Origin: Glebionis coronaria
Taxonomy: Eukaryota; Streptophyta; Magnoliopsida; Asterales; Asteraceae
Assembly: GCA_025667525.1 (NCBI GenBank)
Contig: CM046876.1
Coordinates: 536,350,038 to 536,414,037 of the forward strand
Length of the DNA stretch: 64,000 nt
Direction: 5' to 3'
The translations under genes were made by a program, and so were the position numbers. Shown here one piece after another: positions 42,222 to 55,100 of the stretch; the first letter of the stretch is position 1; every line of letters starts with the position of its first letter. The notes under the pieces are model-generated. The model saw only the letters and a program-made list of their open reading frames with translations. It did no database searches and was not told the DNA's origin.

Positions 42222-45200
42222 TGTAAAACCCGCATGCTTTTACAATGAACAGTACACTTAGTAAACGTACGTACATATAAAAACTTTCCTTTTATAGCAT
42301 GAACACGTGTCACGATTATTAATTATAGAAATTACGTACGTGTTATTACACGATAAGTATTAAGTACGTGATAGTACACGATAATTATTAACGATAATAA
42401 TTATAATCACGAACATGAAATCATGAACGTAAAATCACGAACACGTAATTACGTACTTATTTAATAGAATACGATTAATATCGTATGTACAAGTATTTAT
42501 CTATAACACGAACATTTAATAACACGGAAACACGAACAATCGAACACACAAAATATTAGACACGGGAAAACTTCGGGTTTTCCCTTGTGGGCCTCATATG
42601 TCGCGGACATCAAGAGACAAAAGGGCCAAGCCCATGTTTGGTTTTATTAAAATAACAAAAAGGGAAACATGTTTTTCACTTTACAGAATTTTTCATAAAA
42701 ATAAAAAACCCTAGCATTTCTTTTCTCTTTGGCCGCCGGCAACAACAACACCAAAGGAGGTGTTTGTTTGATTTTTGGTTGATTAAATTCAAGTAGAGGG
42801 TTCGTGTTATTAACCTCCATTCGTTTCACGCATTCGGTAATCCGTTATCCCTTTTCTTTTAATTCTTTTAATTAATTAAGAACATGTAATCATGGGGTTA
42901 TAAAAACAAGTAATTAGATCATGTTAAATTAATCATAGGGGTAATATTAAAAGGTGTTTCGGGTTGGTTGGTTCGGCCGACACACGCAATCGAGAGCCGA
43001 AGCTCTCGGTGTCTCACGTGTGACCTCAGCCGAGACCTTATGGTCTCGATGGTGTCTTTGTGGTTTGGCAGCAGGGTGGAACAAAGGACCCCGATGCGAG
43101 TCGGGGTGGCCTTGTGGTTGTTATGGGTCTCAGCGGCAGCAGCCACCACCACCGGCTCAAGCTGGTGGCGGTCTTGGTCAAGTAGGGGGAACGTGGGCTG
43201 CAATAGGGGGAAACACCGGCACACAGCCGGTGGGAAACTTGTTGTGGTCAGCGGCTATCCGAAAGGGAACCACCAGCTGCAGCCGGTGGTGTGTTCGCAC
43301 AAACAGTGGCAACCGGCCAAGCCGGTTAGCCACTGTTAAGGGTGTGTTTGGTTGGTCCAATTCATGGGGTTTCCGGTCCAGTTCACATGTGTCTAAATTA
43401 AAAGTCATGGGTCCGGTTCATGACTAAATTTTTAAAAGTATTAATTTTTACAAGTTATATTATTTAACAAGAAATTAAATTAATTAAACATGACTAATAA
43501 TAATTTAATTAATCATGAACTTAGGTTAATATTATTTATGAAATAATACATGTTTTAACCTAAGTATTTATTTATTTAATTTAAACTATAGTATTAATTA
43601 ATTATTAAGACATAGAATATAATTAATTAATAATCATGACTTAGGTTATAATTAATATAATATTAATACATGTTTAACCTAAGTATTTTATACACCTTAA
43701 TTTAATTAAATCATGCTTATATTTAATTAAATTATATAACCTATAGTTTATTTAATTAACATGATATTATTAATAAACTATACTAATAATCACATGACTT
43801 ATGTTATTTAACCACTAAACTTAAGCTTATATTATTAGCTTATTAATCCAGCTTATTTCTTAATATGGAAACTTTCTAATTTAGGAAACTTACTATTTTT
43901 GGAAACTTTCTATTTTTAGAAACTGATCTATTTTAAGAAGTTAATCTATTTTTGGAAGCTTTCTATTTTTGGAAACTTTCTTCTTTTAGAAACCTGCTAT
44001 TTTTAGAAAGTTACTTATTATTACACAAAAAGTATAATAATACAAGAAATATAAGTAATACTTAATCAGAATACATAGAATACCTGATAAACACAGCATA
44101 ACCTTAAAATTAGTAAAACAAGACAAGAACATATACAACAAGCTAAGACATGATATAATCAGTTAAGTACTCAGTAAACAGAATACTTATACATGTACCC
44201 TATTTTATGTATCATTAGTGAGATCGAAGTAGGACTTTCATTCTTTCGTCTTCTTCGTTCACTGGACATAAGGTACGGATTTCCCGTCCCTTCAATATGG
44301 ACATTCTTTCCTTATTAGGATTCCCCGTTTGCAGCCAACTGTTTTTCGAGTATTTGTTTTATATGTATGATTACTTATGTTAGTTTAAGATCCTAAGCCA
44401 TATACATGCATGACCAGTGTCACCTAGTTATGGAGGTACCATAACCATAACACTGGAGGCACCAGTATTATGACTTACCCACGGCAAAGTGATTGCTCGT
44501 GGCGTCCCTTTACAGTTTTGGTCATTATATTATATTATCATGTGGGGCGTATGGGTGCATCCTAGTTACATGTTTTACCAGTATTTTCAGAGTGAATGTG
44601 ATGTGTGCCTTGCATCCTTCACTAGGAGTTGATCCCTCATACCCAAACTATTTAATTAGAGGCAACCCATCTAATTGCATGATGAGTTCTCCCCTCTAAG
44701 TATGCATGCACGGTGGAACCTCATGACTTATACGGGCTATTGGCTAAATAATACAGATTTTACATAAAAACATAAGTCTTTTCAAACTATAAAACCAGTT
44801 TTATGAACATGATTCCAGGTTACTTAGGACTTATACTTTTCCGTTGCTATTAGTCTTCTATGCTTATGTTATTCCATGCTATACTTGTATATCCGTGTAC
44901 TGAGCGTTATGCTCAGCCGTTTTCCTTTCATGTTCCCAAATGGCAGATACTCAAGGGCGCTCGTAGACTTTAAGCGTACGTGCATATGGATTGGAAGCTA
45001 TCTAGCCTTCTCTATTTTATGCATTTCATCATACATTTTGCTACTCATTTCTTTGGACGTTGTTTAGTCCTTTTCCTTTACAGTACTTATGTTTGTGTGT
45101 GATGATCTTATACTTGGGGTACCAATGTTTGTTTCCGGTATTTCCTTTCATGGTCATTTAATGTTTTTAATACATTTACCTTGTATGCTTTGATGACACG

Positions 45201-45245
45201 CCATAATCACGCGTGACATTCCATTTACCAAAATGGGGTGTTACA
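42222..45245 (+). repeat. Gypsy-2 3' LTR
   Basis: 3.02 kb, TGTAAAACCCGC...GGTGTTACA. It repeats all landmarks of 24542-27552, including the six-palindrome block (42985-43335) and the minisatellite (43865-44010). No gene. Confidence 0.93.
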
Positions 45246-45250
45246 CTAAA

Positions 45251-46209
45251 CACATCTCCTAATCATGCCATCGGGGCATACTTTGAAAAGATAGGGATCT
45301 TCCCAGAAATATTGTGTAAGATCGGAAAAGAATTTACATCATTGGTGATAAGTTAAACCTTTTCTTAGAATTCTTCCAACGAGGTAATTTGCAAAAATCT
45401 GCAAACCATGGAGATTCGGGTTCATCCTTAGTGATTTTTATAAGAGTTTCATAGGGAAAATAATCATCGGTATCTTCGTCTCTTAACTCTTCCATGTTTG
45501 GATTTTTAAGTCGCGACAAATGATCGGCCCGCTCCTTTCTTATTTTGAATTTCAATGTCGAATTCTTGGAGTAGCAAAATCCATCTAATAAGACACAGCT
45601 TAGCATCTTTCTTAGAGTATAGATATTTCAACGCAGAATGTTCGGTGAATACAATCGTTTTCGACAACACAAGATGAGATCAGAATTTATCGAAAACAAA
45701 AACTACGACAAGTAGTTCTTTCTTAGTGATTGTGTAGTTGATCTGCGCGCTATTATAGTTTTGCTCGCAAAGTATATAGGATGGAAATGCTTTCCTTCGT
45801 GTTGTCCTAATACGGCTCCTATAGCAAAATCGCTTGCATCACACATAAGTTCAAACGGCCGCACCAATCCGGTGAAACCATGATCGGTGCATTCGTTAAA
45901 TTTTCTTTAAGCTTGTCGCATGCCTTTATGCATTCTTCGTTGAATTCAAAGACTATGTCTGTTTCTAGAAGTTTGGTCATCGGTCTAGCGATTTTAAAGT
46001 AATGTTTTATTAAACGACGGTAGAATCCCGCATGACCTAGAAAACTTCTAACGGCTTTAACGTTAGTGGGTGGTGGTAATTTGGATATCACTTCGATCTT
46101 AGCCTTGTCTACTTCCAATCCGGCTTCAAAGAATTTGTGACCAAGCACAATTCCTTGAGTCACCATGAAGTGACATTTCTCCCAATTAAGCACAAGATGA
46201 GCTTGTTTG
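45251..46209 (-). pseudogene. Athila-0 RNase H and RT end
   Basis: Minus-strand Athila sequence between Gypsy-2 and Gypsy-4: NLVLNWEKCHFM-like start (LVLNWEKCHFMVTQGIVLGH), SFLGHAGFYRRLIKH, an RNase H core and [14 protein letters not shown]. At least one frameshift lies between 45606 and 45819. The residues before 46209 continue at 60244, where RYK joins QAHLVLNWEK. Confidence 0.9.
46205..46209. repeat. Target-site duplication GTTTG of Gypsy-4
   Basis: GTTTG at 46205-46209 recurs at 60239-60243, perfect 5-bp duplication. Confidence 0.95.
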
Positions 46210-49200
46210 TGTAACACCCCCAAGTTGGTCAAATGCAGCGGAATAGTAGTTGGGGTGTTACTTGGGTGGATCGATAGCACATAGCATATAGAGCAATGAT
46301 TATAATATCATTTGAAAACATATTATATGAATTAATCGTACACATTTAGTATCTTGTCCAAAAGTAAATCACATTTATTACAAAACAGAATTAAATATCC
46401 CAGCCCATTGGTCAACATGATGCTTTCCTATAATGCTGGAATCCAATGCATGAACCTGCTTACTTTCCTGAGAAAACATAAAAGTAAAATGTGGGGGTCA
46501 ACACGAGGTTGGTGAATTCATAGGTTTAATTTAATAATGTATTAATATGCAAAGCATCACGAAGGTAGCAGGACATCACAGCCCAATACTACAGTAGTTC
46601 CTACTGCCCTGTAATAGAAGCTAGACATGATTCTCAGTACGCCCATTGGGTCTATCCTGATGTGGTTTCCCTTAATCCGACAATGACATAAACCTGCTGC
46701 TCGGCCTAAGCATCACGTGACAGCTGATCACGACAGGCCGGGTGTTGTCAATACCCGAATAGATCTATCCATACATTTCGCGCTACACTATTAACTAATA
46801 CATTCCACGGGAATGGAGCAAACAGTAGGCAAATAAATTGTTGTTGTCTGTGCATGCTTGCATATAAATAGTTTTTGTATGTTTTCTCTCCCAGTTATAA
46901 AACAGTAAAGATGGGGCCATGAACTCACCTTAGTGATAATGAGGTAGTGAGGATGATATTACAGTATAGTCACGAACTGGAGAAATTACCTAAGTAATTT
47001 GATATCTCAGTAAATGCAATAATAATTATGCATGATGATTGGTACATATGAAAAATGCATGATCACAACTTATGGATTTTGTTACGTTGGCTTAAGTGTT
47101 GGTTCTAATAGTGAACTAAAGGTATGTACATATATTTTTTTGTTTAATGGAAAATGTATATATATATACAAGTGTTTAATAATTTGTTTTAAGGTATCGT
47201 AATTTAAATAAGTACCTATGCCTTGTTTAATTTCTTATAAAGGAGTACTTATACTTGATTAAGGTTTCAAAAGAGGAGTGGTTAACGAGCTTTGTCAATA
47301 TTGTACGATGTCTAAATAGCTAAAATGATTCATTTTACAAAAGACAAGTTTTATTATTTCATCTAATTAAAACTATAATATTTCTTTGTAATTATAGTTG
47401 TTTAGAAAAGATTATCCTTAAGTTCACATCCGTTAGATTATTTACATCGTTAGTCCTTGTTGTTAAATCCCGTTTTACGAAATATAACCCTAGGGCTTGA
47501 AAATCTTTCGAGAGTTGGCAAAACAGCCCCCTCCAATCCCACGGCATAATTATAAGTGGGATTAGGGCTTGATTTAAGTTTCGAAAATGGCAATAAAGGT
47601 CCTCGTAGTTTATTTTAGCTCGCGGTTTGATTGTTTTGGTACCCTATAGTTTCAAAAGTGACACAACCGACCCTTGGACTATATAAGGGTCACGAAAATA
47701 TTTAGGGGTTTCACTTAATTTACAAGTTTGGATACCTCTTTTGGAAATTGACATAACCGGCCCAAAAAGTTCCCCAATTTAGTTAAATGGGCTTAGGTGG
47801 TCCATTAGGGTCACGGTTTGTTTTGTTTAGCTTAAAGGGGCTTACTAAATTTTTACCAAGTAGGAATAGTAAGTAAAATAGTTATTAGTTTTTACCATTT
47901 TCACATTCGGGCCCAAACTTTCACCATATGACATTTTTGGCACAATTAGTACCTAATTGGTTTCAATATTGGGCTACACGACCCATTAACATTCGGTTAG
48001 GGTAAAAAATGATTGGGCTTGGTTAAAGTTAAGGTAATTAGTAAATGTTGATTATTCTTACTATTGGGCCTAAGTTTAGTGGGCTTATATTAAGTTTTGC
48101 TTAATAATATGGGTCTAGTTTCTAGCTTATATGTCTCGGCTTATATATGTGGCTTATGTATGCTTATTATTTTCTTTTTAGCTAAGGCTTATATTATTCC
48201 CATTTACAATTCATAAGCTTATATTTTTGGAGGCTTTTGGGCTTATATTAAGGCTTAAACACTCGGCTTATTTATCCATAGTTTATATTTTTAGGCTTAT
48301 ATCTCTAAAGGATTATTTAGCTTATCTAAGTCTCGGCTTATATTGGTTTTAAGTATCAAGCTAGCTTATTTTAGTAGTACATTAGTTTAGATGAGTTTTC
48401 TTGTTTTAAAGGTCGCAGCTTATATACAATATGGGCTTATAGAGGTTCGGCTTATTTAAAGTTTTAGAGTGCTCCTTTATAACTAGCTCTTTCTTAAGAT
48501 TTTAAGCAAGGTGTCCAACATGCCATTTCGTGAATAAAGGTTTTAAGGCATGGTATGCTCACCCACTATATAAGCCGTAGCTTATATTTTACTTGAGTGG
48601 CATGATCATGAAAGTTTACGTATGCATGGCAACCTAAGTTATTTCTTAAGCTCATATCTGCATGATACAAGATGAAAGGGAATGAAAATAAGGAAATAGG
48701 TCTAGTAGAGTTTTCACTTACTTGTTTGGCCAAGGTGTTGACAAATGAGATAGGTATGCGTCGGATTATATTCACACGAGTCCTAGGAGCTTTAAATGTC
48801 TAGACTTTAATGCTTGAAGGTCTTTGATTTGGTAGTAAATGTGATGAGGTGAGATTCGGTTAAGTCTAGGTGTTATGTGGGAGAGTCTTTTGATCCAATT
48901 TTTGTGGTGATGGTGAAGTAATATGTATCTTGCTTTCTATATAACCAAGAGTGAAGTGAGGGTGTGGCTTGGGGTTGAGACACGGCAAGAGAGAGGGAGA
49001 GATAGATTTAGCATTATTTGTTTTGTACTAGGAAGTACATTCCTTAAATGCTCCTTTAGGTACAATGATGCTAGGTTTGGGGTAGTATCCGACGTATGTA
49101 GGTTTCCAAGAAGGGAGGGCAAGTTGTGCTAGTAATAATTTGTCAAGTTTGTACAAGAAGTTATGTGTGGTGTTGAGGATACACACGGCTAAAGCACAAG

Positions 49201-50119
49201 GAAAAGGGAAGTGTCATTTAGCTTCTTAAACCAAGTTCCTAGTACCATTCCTTAATTGCTCATGTTGTACAATTTTCCCATGGTTTTAATGAGTGAAACC
49301 GGCGGTTTTGTGGTGTAAGTAAGGAGGAAGATTTTAAATTTTGTGTATTGAGTATATAAGTTAATGTATAGTTAGATAATTTGTGAGGAGTGTAAAGGTT
49401 TGGTATAAAAGGGTTGTGGTTAAATATATACGTAGTATGTATAATTTAGTATAGGTTTAGGTTCGACTTGTGTTTAGTTCTTGTGTTTTAGGTAGGTGTT
49501 AAATGAGTTAGGGTCATATTATTGTGAGTACGCTTGAGTTTAAATAGTTTTGGTTATGTTTAGAGCCTTTTGGTGAAAGTAGGGTCCTTATGTGGTTTTA
49601 TTAGAAATATATATAAGGTAATTATAAAGTGTGCTATCGTAGTGTTCACGTGTAAAATCAATGGTCATCGTAGTTTAAAGCCATTTATTGTGTAAAATAT
49701 ATACATTTATATATTTATATAAATACTATTTAATTCAAAAATATATTTATATATATGAGTAGCCAGTTATATATTGTGATCATGACGTTGGATTTCTTAG
49801 AAAAATCTGTGAGATGCATGCAAGTGATCTTATGTTTCAGCTGACATAAAGTCCTTCACAATAGATCATTTGTCGTCCAGTATGCTAATTGAGATATAGC
49901 CATACAAATGTGGTCATGTTTCTAAAAATACTCATAGTCACAATAAAAATTGTGATATGGTTGTTTTTCCTGTTCAGGTGATTAGAATGATGCATGCTTA
50001 TGAGATGCATATGATGACTCAAAGGATTCATGCAAAGAAAATGTAATAAAATATTTAGATATCATGAAGTGACGTACACAATGTTCATAAGTCAAAACCT
50101 GAAATTTGCAGTTTTTACA
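46210..50119 (-). repeat. Gypsy-4 left LTR (3' LTR)
   Basis: TGTAACACCCCCAAG...TTTTTACA, 3910 bp, unusually long. The first 55 bp hold an inverted pair GTAACACCCC/GGGGTGTTAC. About 17 GCTTATAT-like words cluster at 48105-48600. A short 69-codon open frame at 48923-49132 exists in both LTRs only because the LTRs are nearly identical; I do not call it a gene. Confidence 0.94.
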
Positions 50120-50172
50120 GCATAAACCCGTTATTTTAGCTTTGTCCTCAAAGCTTAAGATGACGTCACTGC

Positions 50173-53100
50173 TTAGGTAAAAAGGTGCGGGTACTTGGCT
50201 CTAAACGAGTCTTCGCGTTCCCAAGTAAATTCGGGACCTTTCTTAGAGTTCCATCGTATTTTAACTAACGGGATTCGGCTTCGTTTCAACTTCTTAACTT
50301 CTCTCTCCACGACTTCCACTGGTTCTTCTATAAATTGGAGTTTGTCATCAAAATGGACTCCCTCCAATGGCATTGCCAAAGGTTCATCTGCATAGCACTT
50401 CTTCAAGTTCGAGACGTGGAAGGTAGGGTGTACTCGGCTCAATTGCTGGGGCAACTCTAAGCGATAAGCGACCTCTCCAATTCTGGCAATCACTTTGAAG
50501 GGTCCTACGTAACGTGGGTTTAGCTTTCCCCGTTTCCCAAACCGTACAACACCCTTCCAAGGTGATACCTTTAGCATGACACGATCACCTACAGCAAACT
50601 CCGTAGGTTTACGTTTCTTGTCAGCATAACTCTTCTGTCTGTCCTGGGCAGCTTGAATTCGTTGTTTGATGAGGGTGATCTTCTCAGTAGTCTCTTGGAT
50701 CAGTTCAGGTCCTGTTAGTTGAAATTCTCCCACCTCTGCCCAGCATACAGGCGAACGACATTTGCGACCATAGAGAGCCTCAAATGGTGCTGCCTTAATA
50801 CTGGCATGGTAGCTGTTATTGTAGGAGAACTCCACTAATGGAATGTGTTCGACCCATCCCTTTCCAAAGTCGATCACACATGCCCTCAGCATGTCTTCTA
50901 GTGTTTGGATTGTTCGTTCACTCTGACCGTCTGTCTGTGGGTGGTATGCGGTACTCATATCCAGGTTTGTTCCTAAAGCTCTTTGAAAAGCCTTCTAAAA
51001 GTTTGATGTGAATCTGCCATCTCTATCGCAGATGATTGAGACTGGTATCCCATGTCTCGTCACAACTTCCTTTAGGTATGTTTTGGCCAATTTGCTCAGA
51101 GAATCATTTTCCTTGATAGGTAGGAAGTGAGCTGATTTTGTGAGGCGGTCTACAATAACCCAAATTGTATCGTAACCGTGGGACGATGTAGGGAGTTTGG
51201 TGATGAAATCCATGGTGATATTGTCCCATTTCCATTTTGGTATTTCGGGTTGAACCAACAACCCTGATGGTCGCTGATGTTCTATTTTAACTCTAGCACA
51301 AGTCAAACATTTCTTCACGTAGGTGGCAATGTCTGCTTTCATGTTCGGCCACCAGTATAATTTCTTTACGTCTTGATACATCTTTTCGGATCCAGGATGT
51401 ATGGAGTACTTGGATTTATGGGACTCATGCATGATCACGGTTCTCAAGTCTCCATAACAGGGTAGCCAGCTTCTTCCATGTAGACACAACGTTCCATCCA
51501 TTCTAGCTTCTAACCTCTCCTTGCTTAGGTCCGTCCTAAGCATTCCTCCTATGTCTTCCTTCCCGATATTCTCAGGCTTCTGTGCTTGTAGTTGGGCCTC
51601 TAATATCTGCTTGGGTAGGTCCAAATCAATGGTCATGACTAAGGCTCGAACTCTCATGGGAGGATCAGTTCCCTTTCGACTTAGTGCATCTGCAACTACG
51701 TTTGCTTTTACCGGGTGGTATTTGATTTCACAATCGTAGTCGCTGAGTAGTTCTATCCAGCGACGTTGTCTCATGTTTAATTCTTTCTGATCTAGAATGT
51801 GTTGCAAGCTCTTGTGATCGGTGTGAACTGTGCATTTAGTCCCGTATAGGTAGTGCCTCCAGATTTTTAAGGCAAAAACTACGGATCCAAGTTCTAGATC
51901 ATGGGTGGAGTAATTCTGCTCGTGCTTCTTCAGTTGTCTTGAAGCATAAGCAATCACTTTCTGTCTCTGCATCAACACAACTCCCAACCCTTTGTGCGAA
52001 GCGTCACAGTAGACAACGAAGTCTTCGTTACCTTCTGGTAAGGCTAAAATGGGTGCGCTGCATAACTTTTGTTTGATGGTCTGGAATGCAGCTTCTTCTT
52101 TTTCTTCCCATATGAACTTTATACCTTTTTGGGTGAGCTTAGTCATTGGTTTAGCAATCTTAGAGAAACCTTCGATGAATCGTCGATAGTAACCGGCAAG
52201 ACCTAAGAATTGACGAATTTCCTTCGACGATGTGGGAGATGTCCAATCCTTCACGGATTCGACTTTTGCAGGGTCAACTTGGATTCCCTTGTCGTCAATC
52301 ACATGACCGAGAAAGTGTACTTTAGGGATCCAAAAATCACACTTGGAGAATTTTGTGTACAGCTTTTCTTCCTTAAGCAGTTTTAGTACTTGAGCCAGAT
52401 GTTCTCCGTGTTCCTGCTCATTCTTGGAATAGATGAGAATGTCGTCAATGAACACTATCACGAACTTATCCAGATAGGGTCTGCATACTCGATTCATGAG
52501 ATCCATGAATATGGCTGGTGCATTAGTCAGTCCAAATGGCATGACTTGGAATTCATAATGACCGTATCGTGTTCTGAAAGCTGTCTTTGGTATATCCTCT
52601 TCTCTGACCCTCAACTGGTGGTACCCGGATCGTAAGTCGATCTTGGAGTACACACTTGATCCTTGTAGTTGATCAAATAGGTCGTCGATTCGTGGTAACG
52701 GGTAACGGTTTTTCACAGTTAACTTATTCAGTTCTCTGTAATCGATACACATCCGAAATGAGCCGTCTTTCTTTTTGACAAACAGTACTGGGGCTCCCCA
52801 AGGCGAGGAGCTGGGCCTGATAAAGCCTTTATCTGACAGTTCTTTGAGTTGTTCCGCGAGTTCTTTCATCTCGGTAGGTGCTAAACGGTAGGGTGCTCTG
52901 GCTACAGGTGCCGCTCCTGGCACCAAGTCTATTTGAATTTCAACTTGACGGGTCGGAGGTAATCCTGGCAAGTCGTCTGGAAAGACTTCAGGATAATCAC
53001 GGATGATGGGTACATCCTTGATTTGTTTCTCCTTGGGTTCTTCTTCTCGATCTGTTTTAGAGATATGTGCTAAAAAGATAGGGTATCCTTTTAGTAGATA

Positions 53101-54777
53101 TTTCTGGGCTTGGGTGCACGAGATCACACTCAATCTAGTGTCTGTTTTATCTGAATTTCCGTCTCCTCGGATAATTAGATCTGTACTTCCCCATGGTATA
53201 CGGACTAGTTTCTCGTCACACACAATAGTTACATGATACTTGGCTAACCAGTCCATACCAATGATGACATCAAAACTACTTAGTTGTATGGGTATTAATT
53301 GAATATCAAATGGGTGATTTTGAAGGTTTAAGGTACAGCCTCTTATGATGGTATTAGTTTCAATGATCTTTCCGTCTGCTAATTCGACTCTGTAACAGTT
53401 ATCTAACGGGGTTGGTAAAATGTCTAGTAAGCTACCAAATTCAGTTGATACAAAACTCCTATCGGCTCCCGTATCGAATAAAATATTTGCATAGCGATTA
53501 TTCAGAAGGAACGTACCAGTAACTACGTTGGAGTCGGGGTTGGTCCTGTTCTCTCCTATGACATAAACTCTGGCGGGTGCTCCGCTTTGGCCTTCATTCT
53601 TATGCTTTGGACAGTCAGGTCTGATGTGTCCAATCTCTCCACAACCAAAGCAACGGATTTCCTTACGAGCCATGTTTCCACTGCCAGTGAGCTGGCGGCT
53701 TCCCTGGTATCCACCTCCACGGGAATTCTGCCTGTTGCCGTTGTGGGGCTTGTTGTTGACATTGAACTTGTTCCTGTTGATCGGAACATATGCACCGCCC
53801 TGCTCTGGTCTTCGGCATCCAACAGTGGGGTAGTGATGGAAGTTACACTTTGAACATTTTGGTTTGGTTCCCACGTATGGTGGTGGTCCTGAGGAAACCG
53901 CACTACAGACTTGTCCTAAGCCTTGTCTCTTGGACTGTTGGGTCTGGGGATGATGACGGTAGTTATCATCGACTTTCCTCTTGTGTTCTGCTTGTCTAAT
54001 CATATGATCACGACCACGTTTGTCCACTAGTTCTGTGGCAAACTCAATGGCACTCTCGACGGTAGTAGGTCGAGATGCAAGCACACTGTCATGAACAGAG
54101 TCTGGAAGTCCACTAACGTACTTCTCTATCTTGTTTGACACTTTTGGGTACATACGTGTACACATTAAAGTTAATTCTTGGAACTTCTGATTGTAACCCG
54201 TGATATTGAAATTGGTGCATTTGAGATTCCATAATTCAATCTCCAGCTTTTTGATCTCACTATGTGGACAGTATTTCATGGTAAGCTTTTCCTTCAACGC
54301 AGTCCGTGTCATCCCATAGGCTCCATCGTGTCCGAGGGTAGCAACTTGTGAGTTCCACCACGTGAGTGCATGTTCCAAAAGCGTACAGGTGGCGAACTTC
54401 ACCTTATTCTCCTCAGTACAGTCACTGATACGAAACACGGTCTCAGTTCTCTCAAACCATTGCATGAGCTCGACTACCCCTTCCTTGACCTTGTAGTAGC
54501 TGGGTTTGCATTTTAGGAAGTCAGGGTAAGTACATCCTCGAGCTTCGCGATTTCGGTTATTAGAGTTTTCACTGTCCCCATGGGTTCCGCTGGGGCGGTT
54601 TTCCCTGGCAGCTAAGGCGTCAGTGATGCCTTGCTCAATCAGTACTCTGAGTTGTGCATCGGACATAGTCGTTGCAGGTGTTTCTGCGGGGTTTGGGCGT
54701 GCGCGCCTTGGTGGCATTTTTCTATAAGAAAGACTGAGATTTGTTAGCTTGATAAAGATGGTTATATTAAACTGCAT
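50173..54777 (-). pseudogene. Gypsy-4 gag-pol, single amber break
   Basis: One frame from 54777 (likely start ATG at 54717, [10 protein letters not shown]) to 50173. Gag core: [18 protein letters not shown] knuckle [14 protein letters not shown] near 53612-53653. Protease [13 protein letters not shown] near 53470. [29 protein letters not shown]. RNase [27 protein letters not shown]. Integrase: [37 protein letters not shown], then Glu in [11 protein letters not shown]-terminal [20 protein letters not shown] and a chromodomain tail ([25 protein letters not shown]). TAG at 50995-50997 stands where Trp is expected between the second catalytic Asp and the Glu. Everything else is open, so this copy was active recently. 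Confidence 0.95.
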
Positions 54778-55100
54778 GGGTAATGTTTATGCATAGAATT
54801 CACAACAAATTTGATAATCCGTTAAGAGCTCATAATAATATAAATGTAAACAAACAAGTGAACAGTAGCATGTTATTCCTGGCAAACAACAATATAGTAC
54901 AAGTACAACCGATCTAAGACAGGGTCATAGTAACCTGTCTGAAATAGTGGTACATATGTTTGTATTACAACCAAAAGATATCCTACCTACTAAGGTTAGG
55001 TACTACGAATACAACTGAAAAGAAAATAAGTACAAAAGAGATAAATCATGAGAGCTGAGATGCAACTCAGTGCTTGTCATGATGTACAATTACTAAGAAT
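54778..55100 (-). other. Gypsy-4 spacer between the 5' ORF and gag
   Basis: About 320 bp, AT-rich, with stops in all frames. I see no further feature. It separates the extra 5' ORF from gag, which is in another frame. Confidence 0.7.

Larger units (their letters stand above)
24542..45245 (+). mobile_element. Gypsy-2: chromovirus with intron-containing gag, degenerate
   Basis: LTRs of about 3.0 kb (24542-27552 and 42222-45245) flank, in plus orientation, a tRNA-Met primer site, gag, protease, RT, RNase H, integrase with a C-terminal chromodomain-like tail, and a polypurine tract. A complete Athila element (28320-37639) splits gag; without it Gypsy-2 is about 11.4 kb. LTRs agree at roughly 96% by eye. 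Pol has at least five point stops and one clear single-base shift, so it is inactive. It is the same family as Gypsy-1, in opposite orientation, and probably Tekay-like among chromoviruses. Confidence 0.92.

Noticed and set aside
24542..45245. Assignment of Gypsy-2 to centromeric CRM chromoviruses
   Set aside because: The integrase tail shows a chromodomain-like WETEES ending of the Tekay-like kind and LTRs of 3 kb; I see no CR-motif evidence, so a centromeric origin of the window is not supported.
48923..49132. A 69-codon frame conserved between the two Gypsy-4 LTRs (also 59041-59250)
   Set aside because: The LTRs are about 98-99% identical overall, so conservation of this frame carries no extra information; no domain seen.
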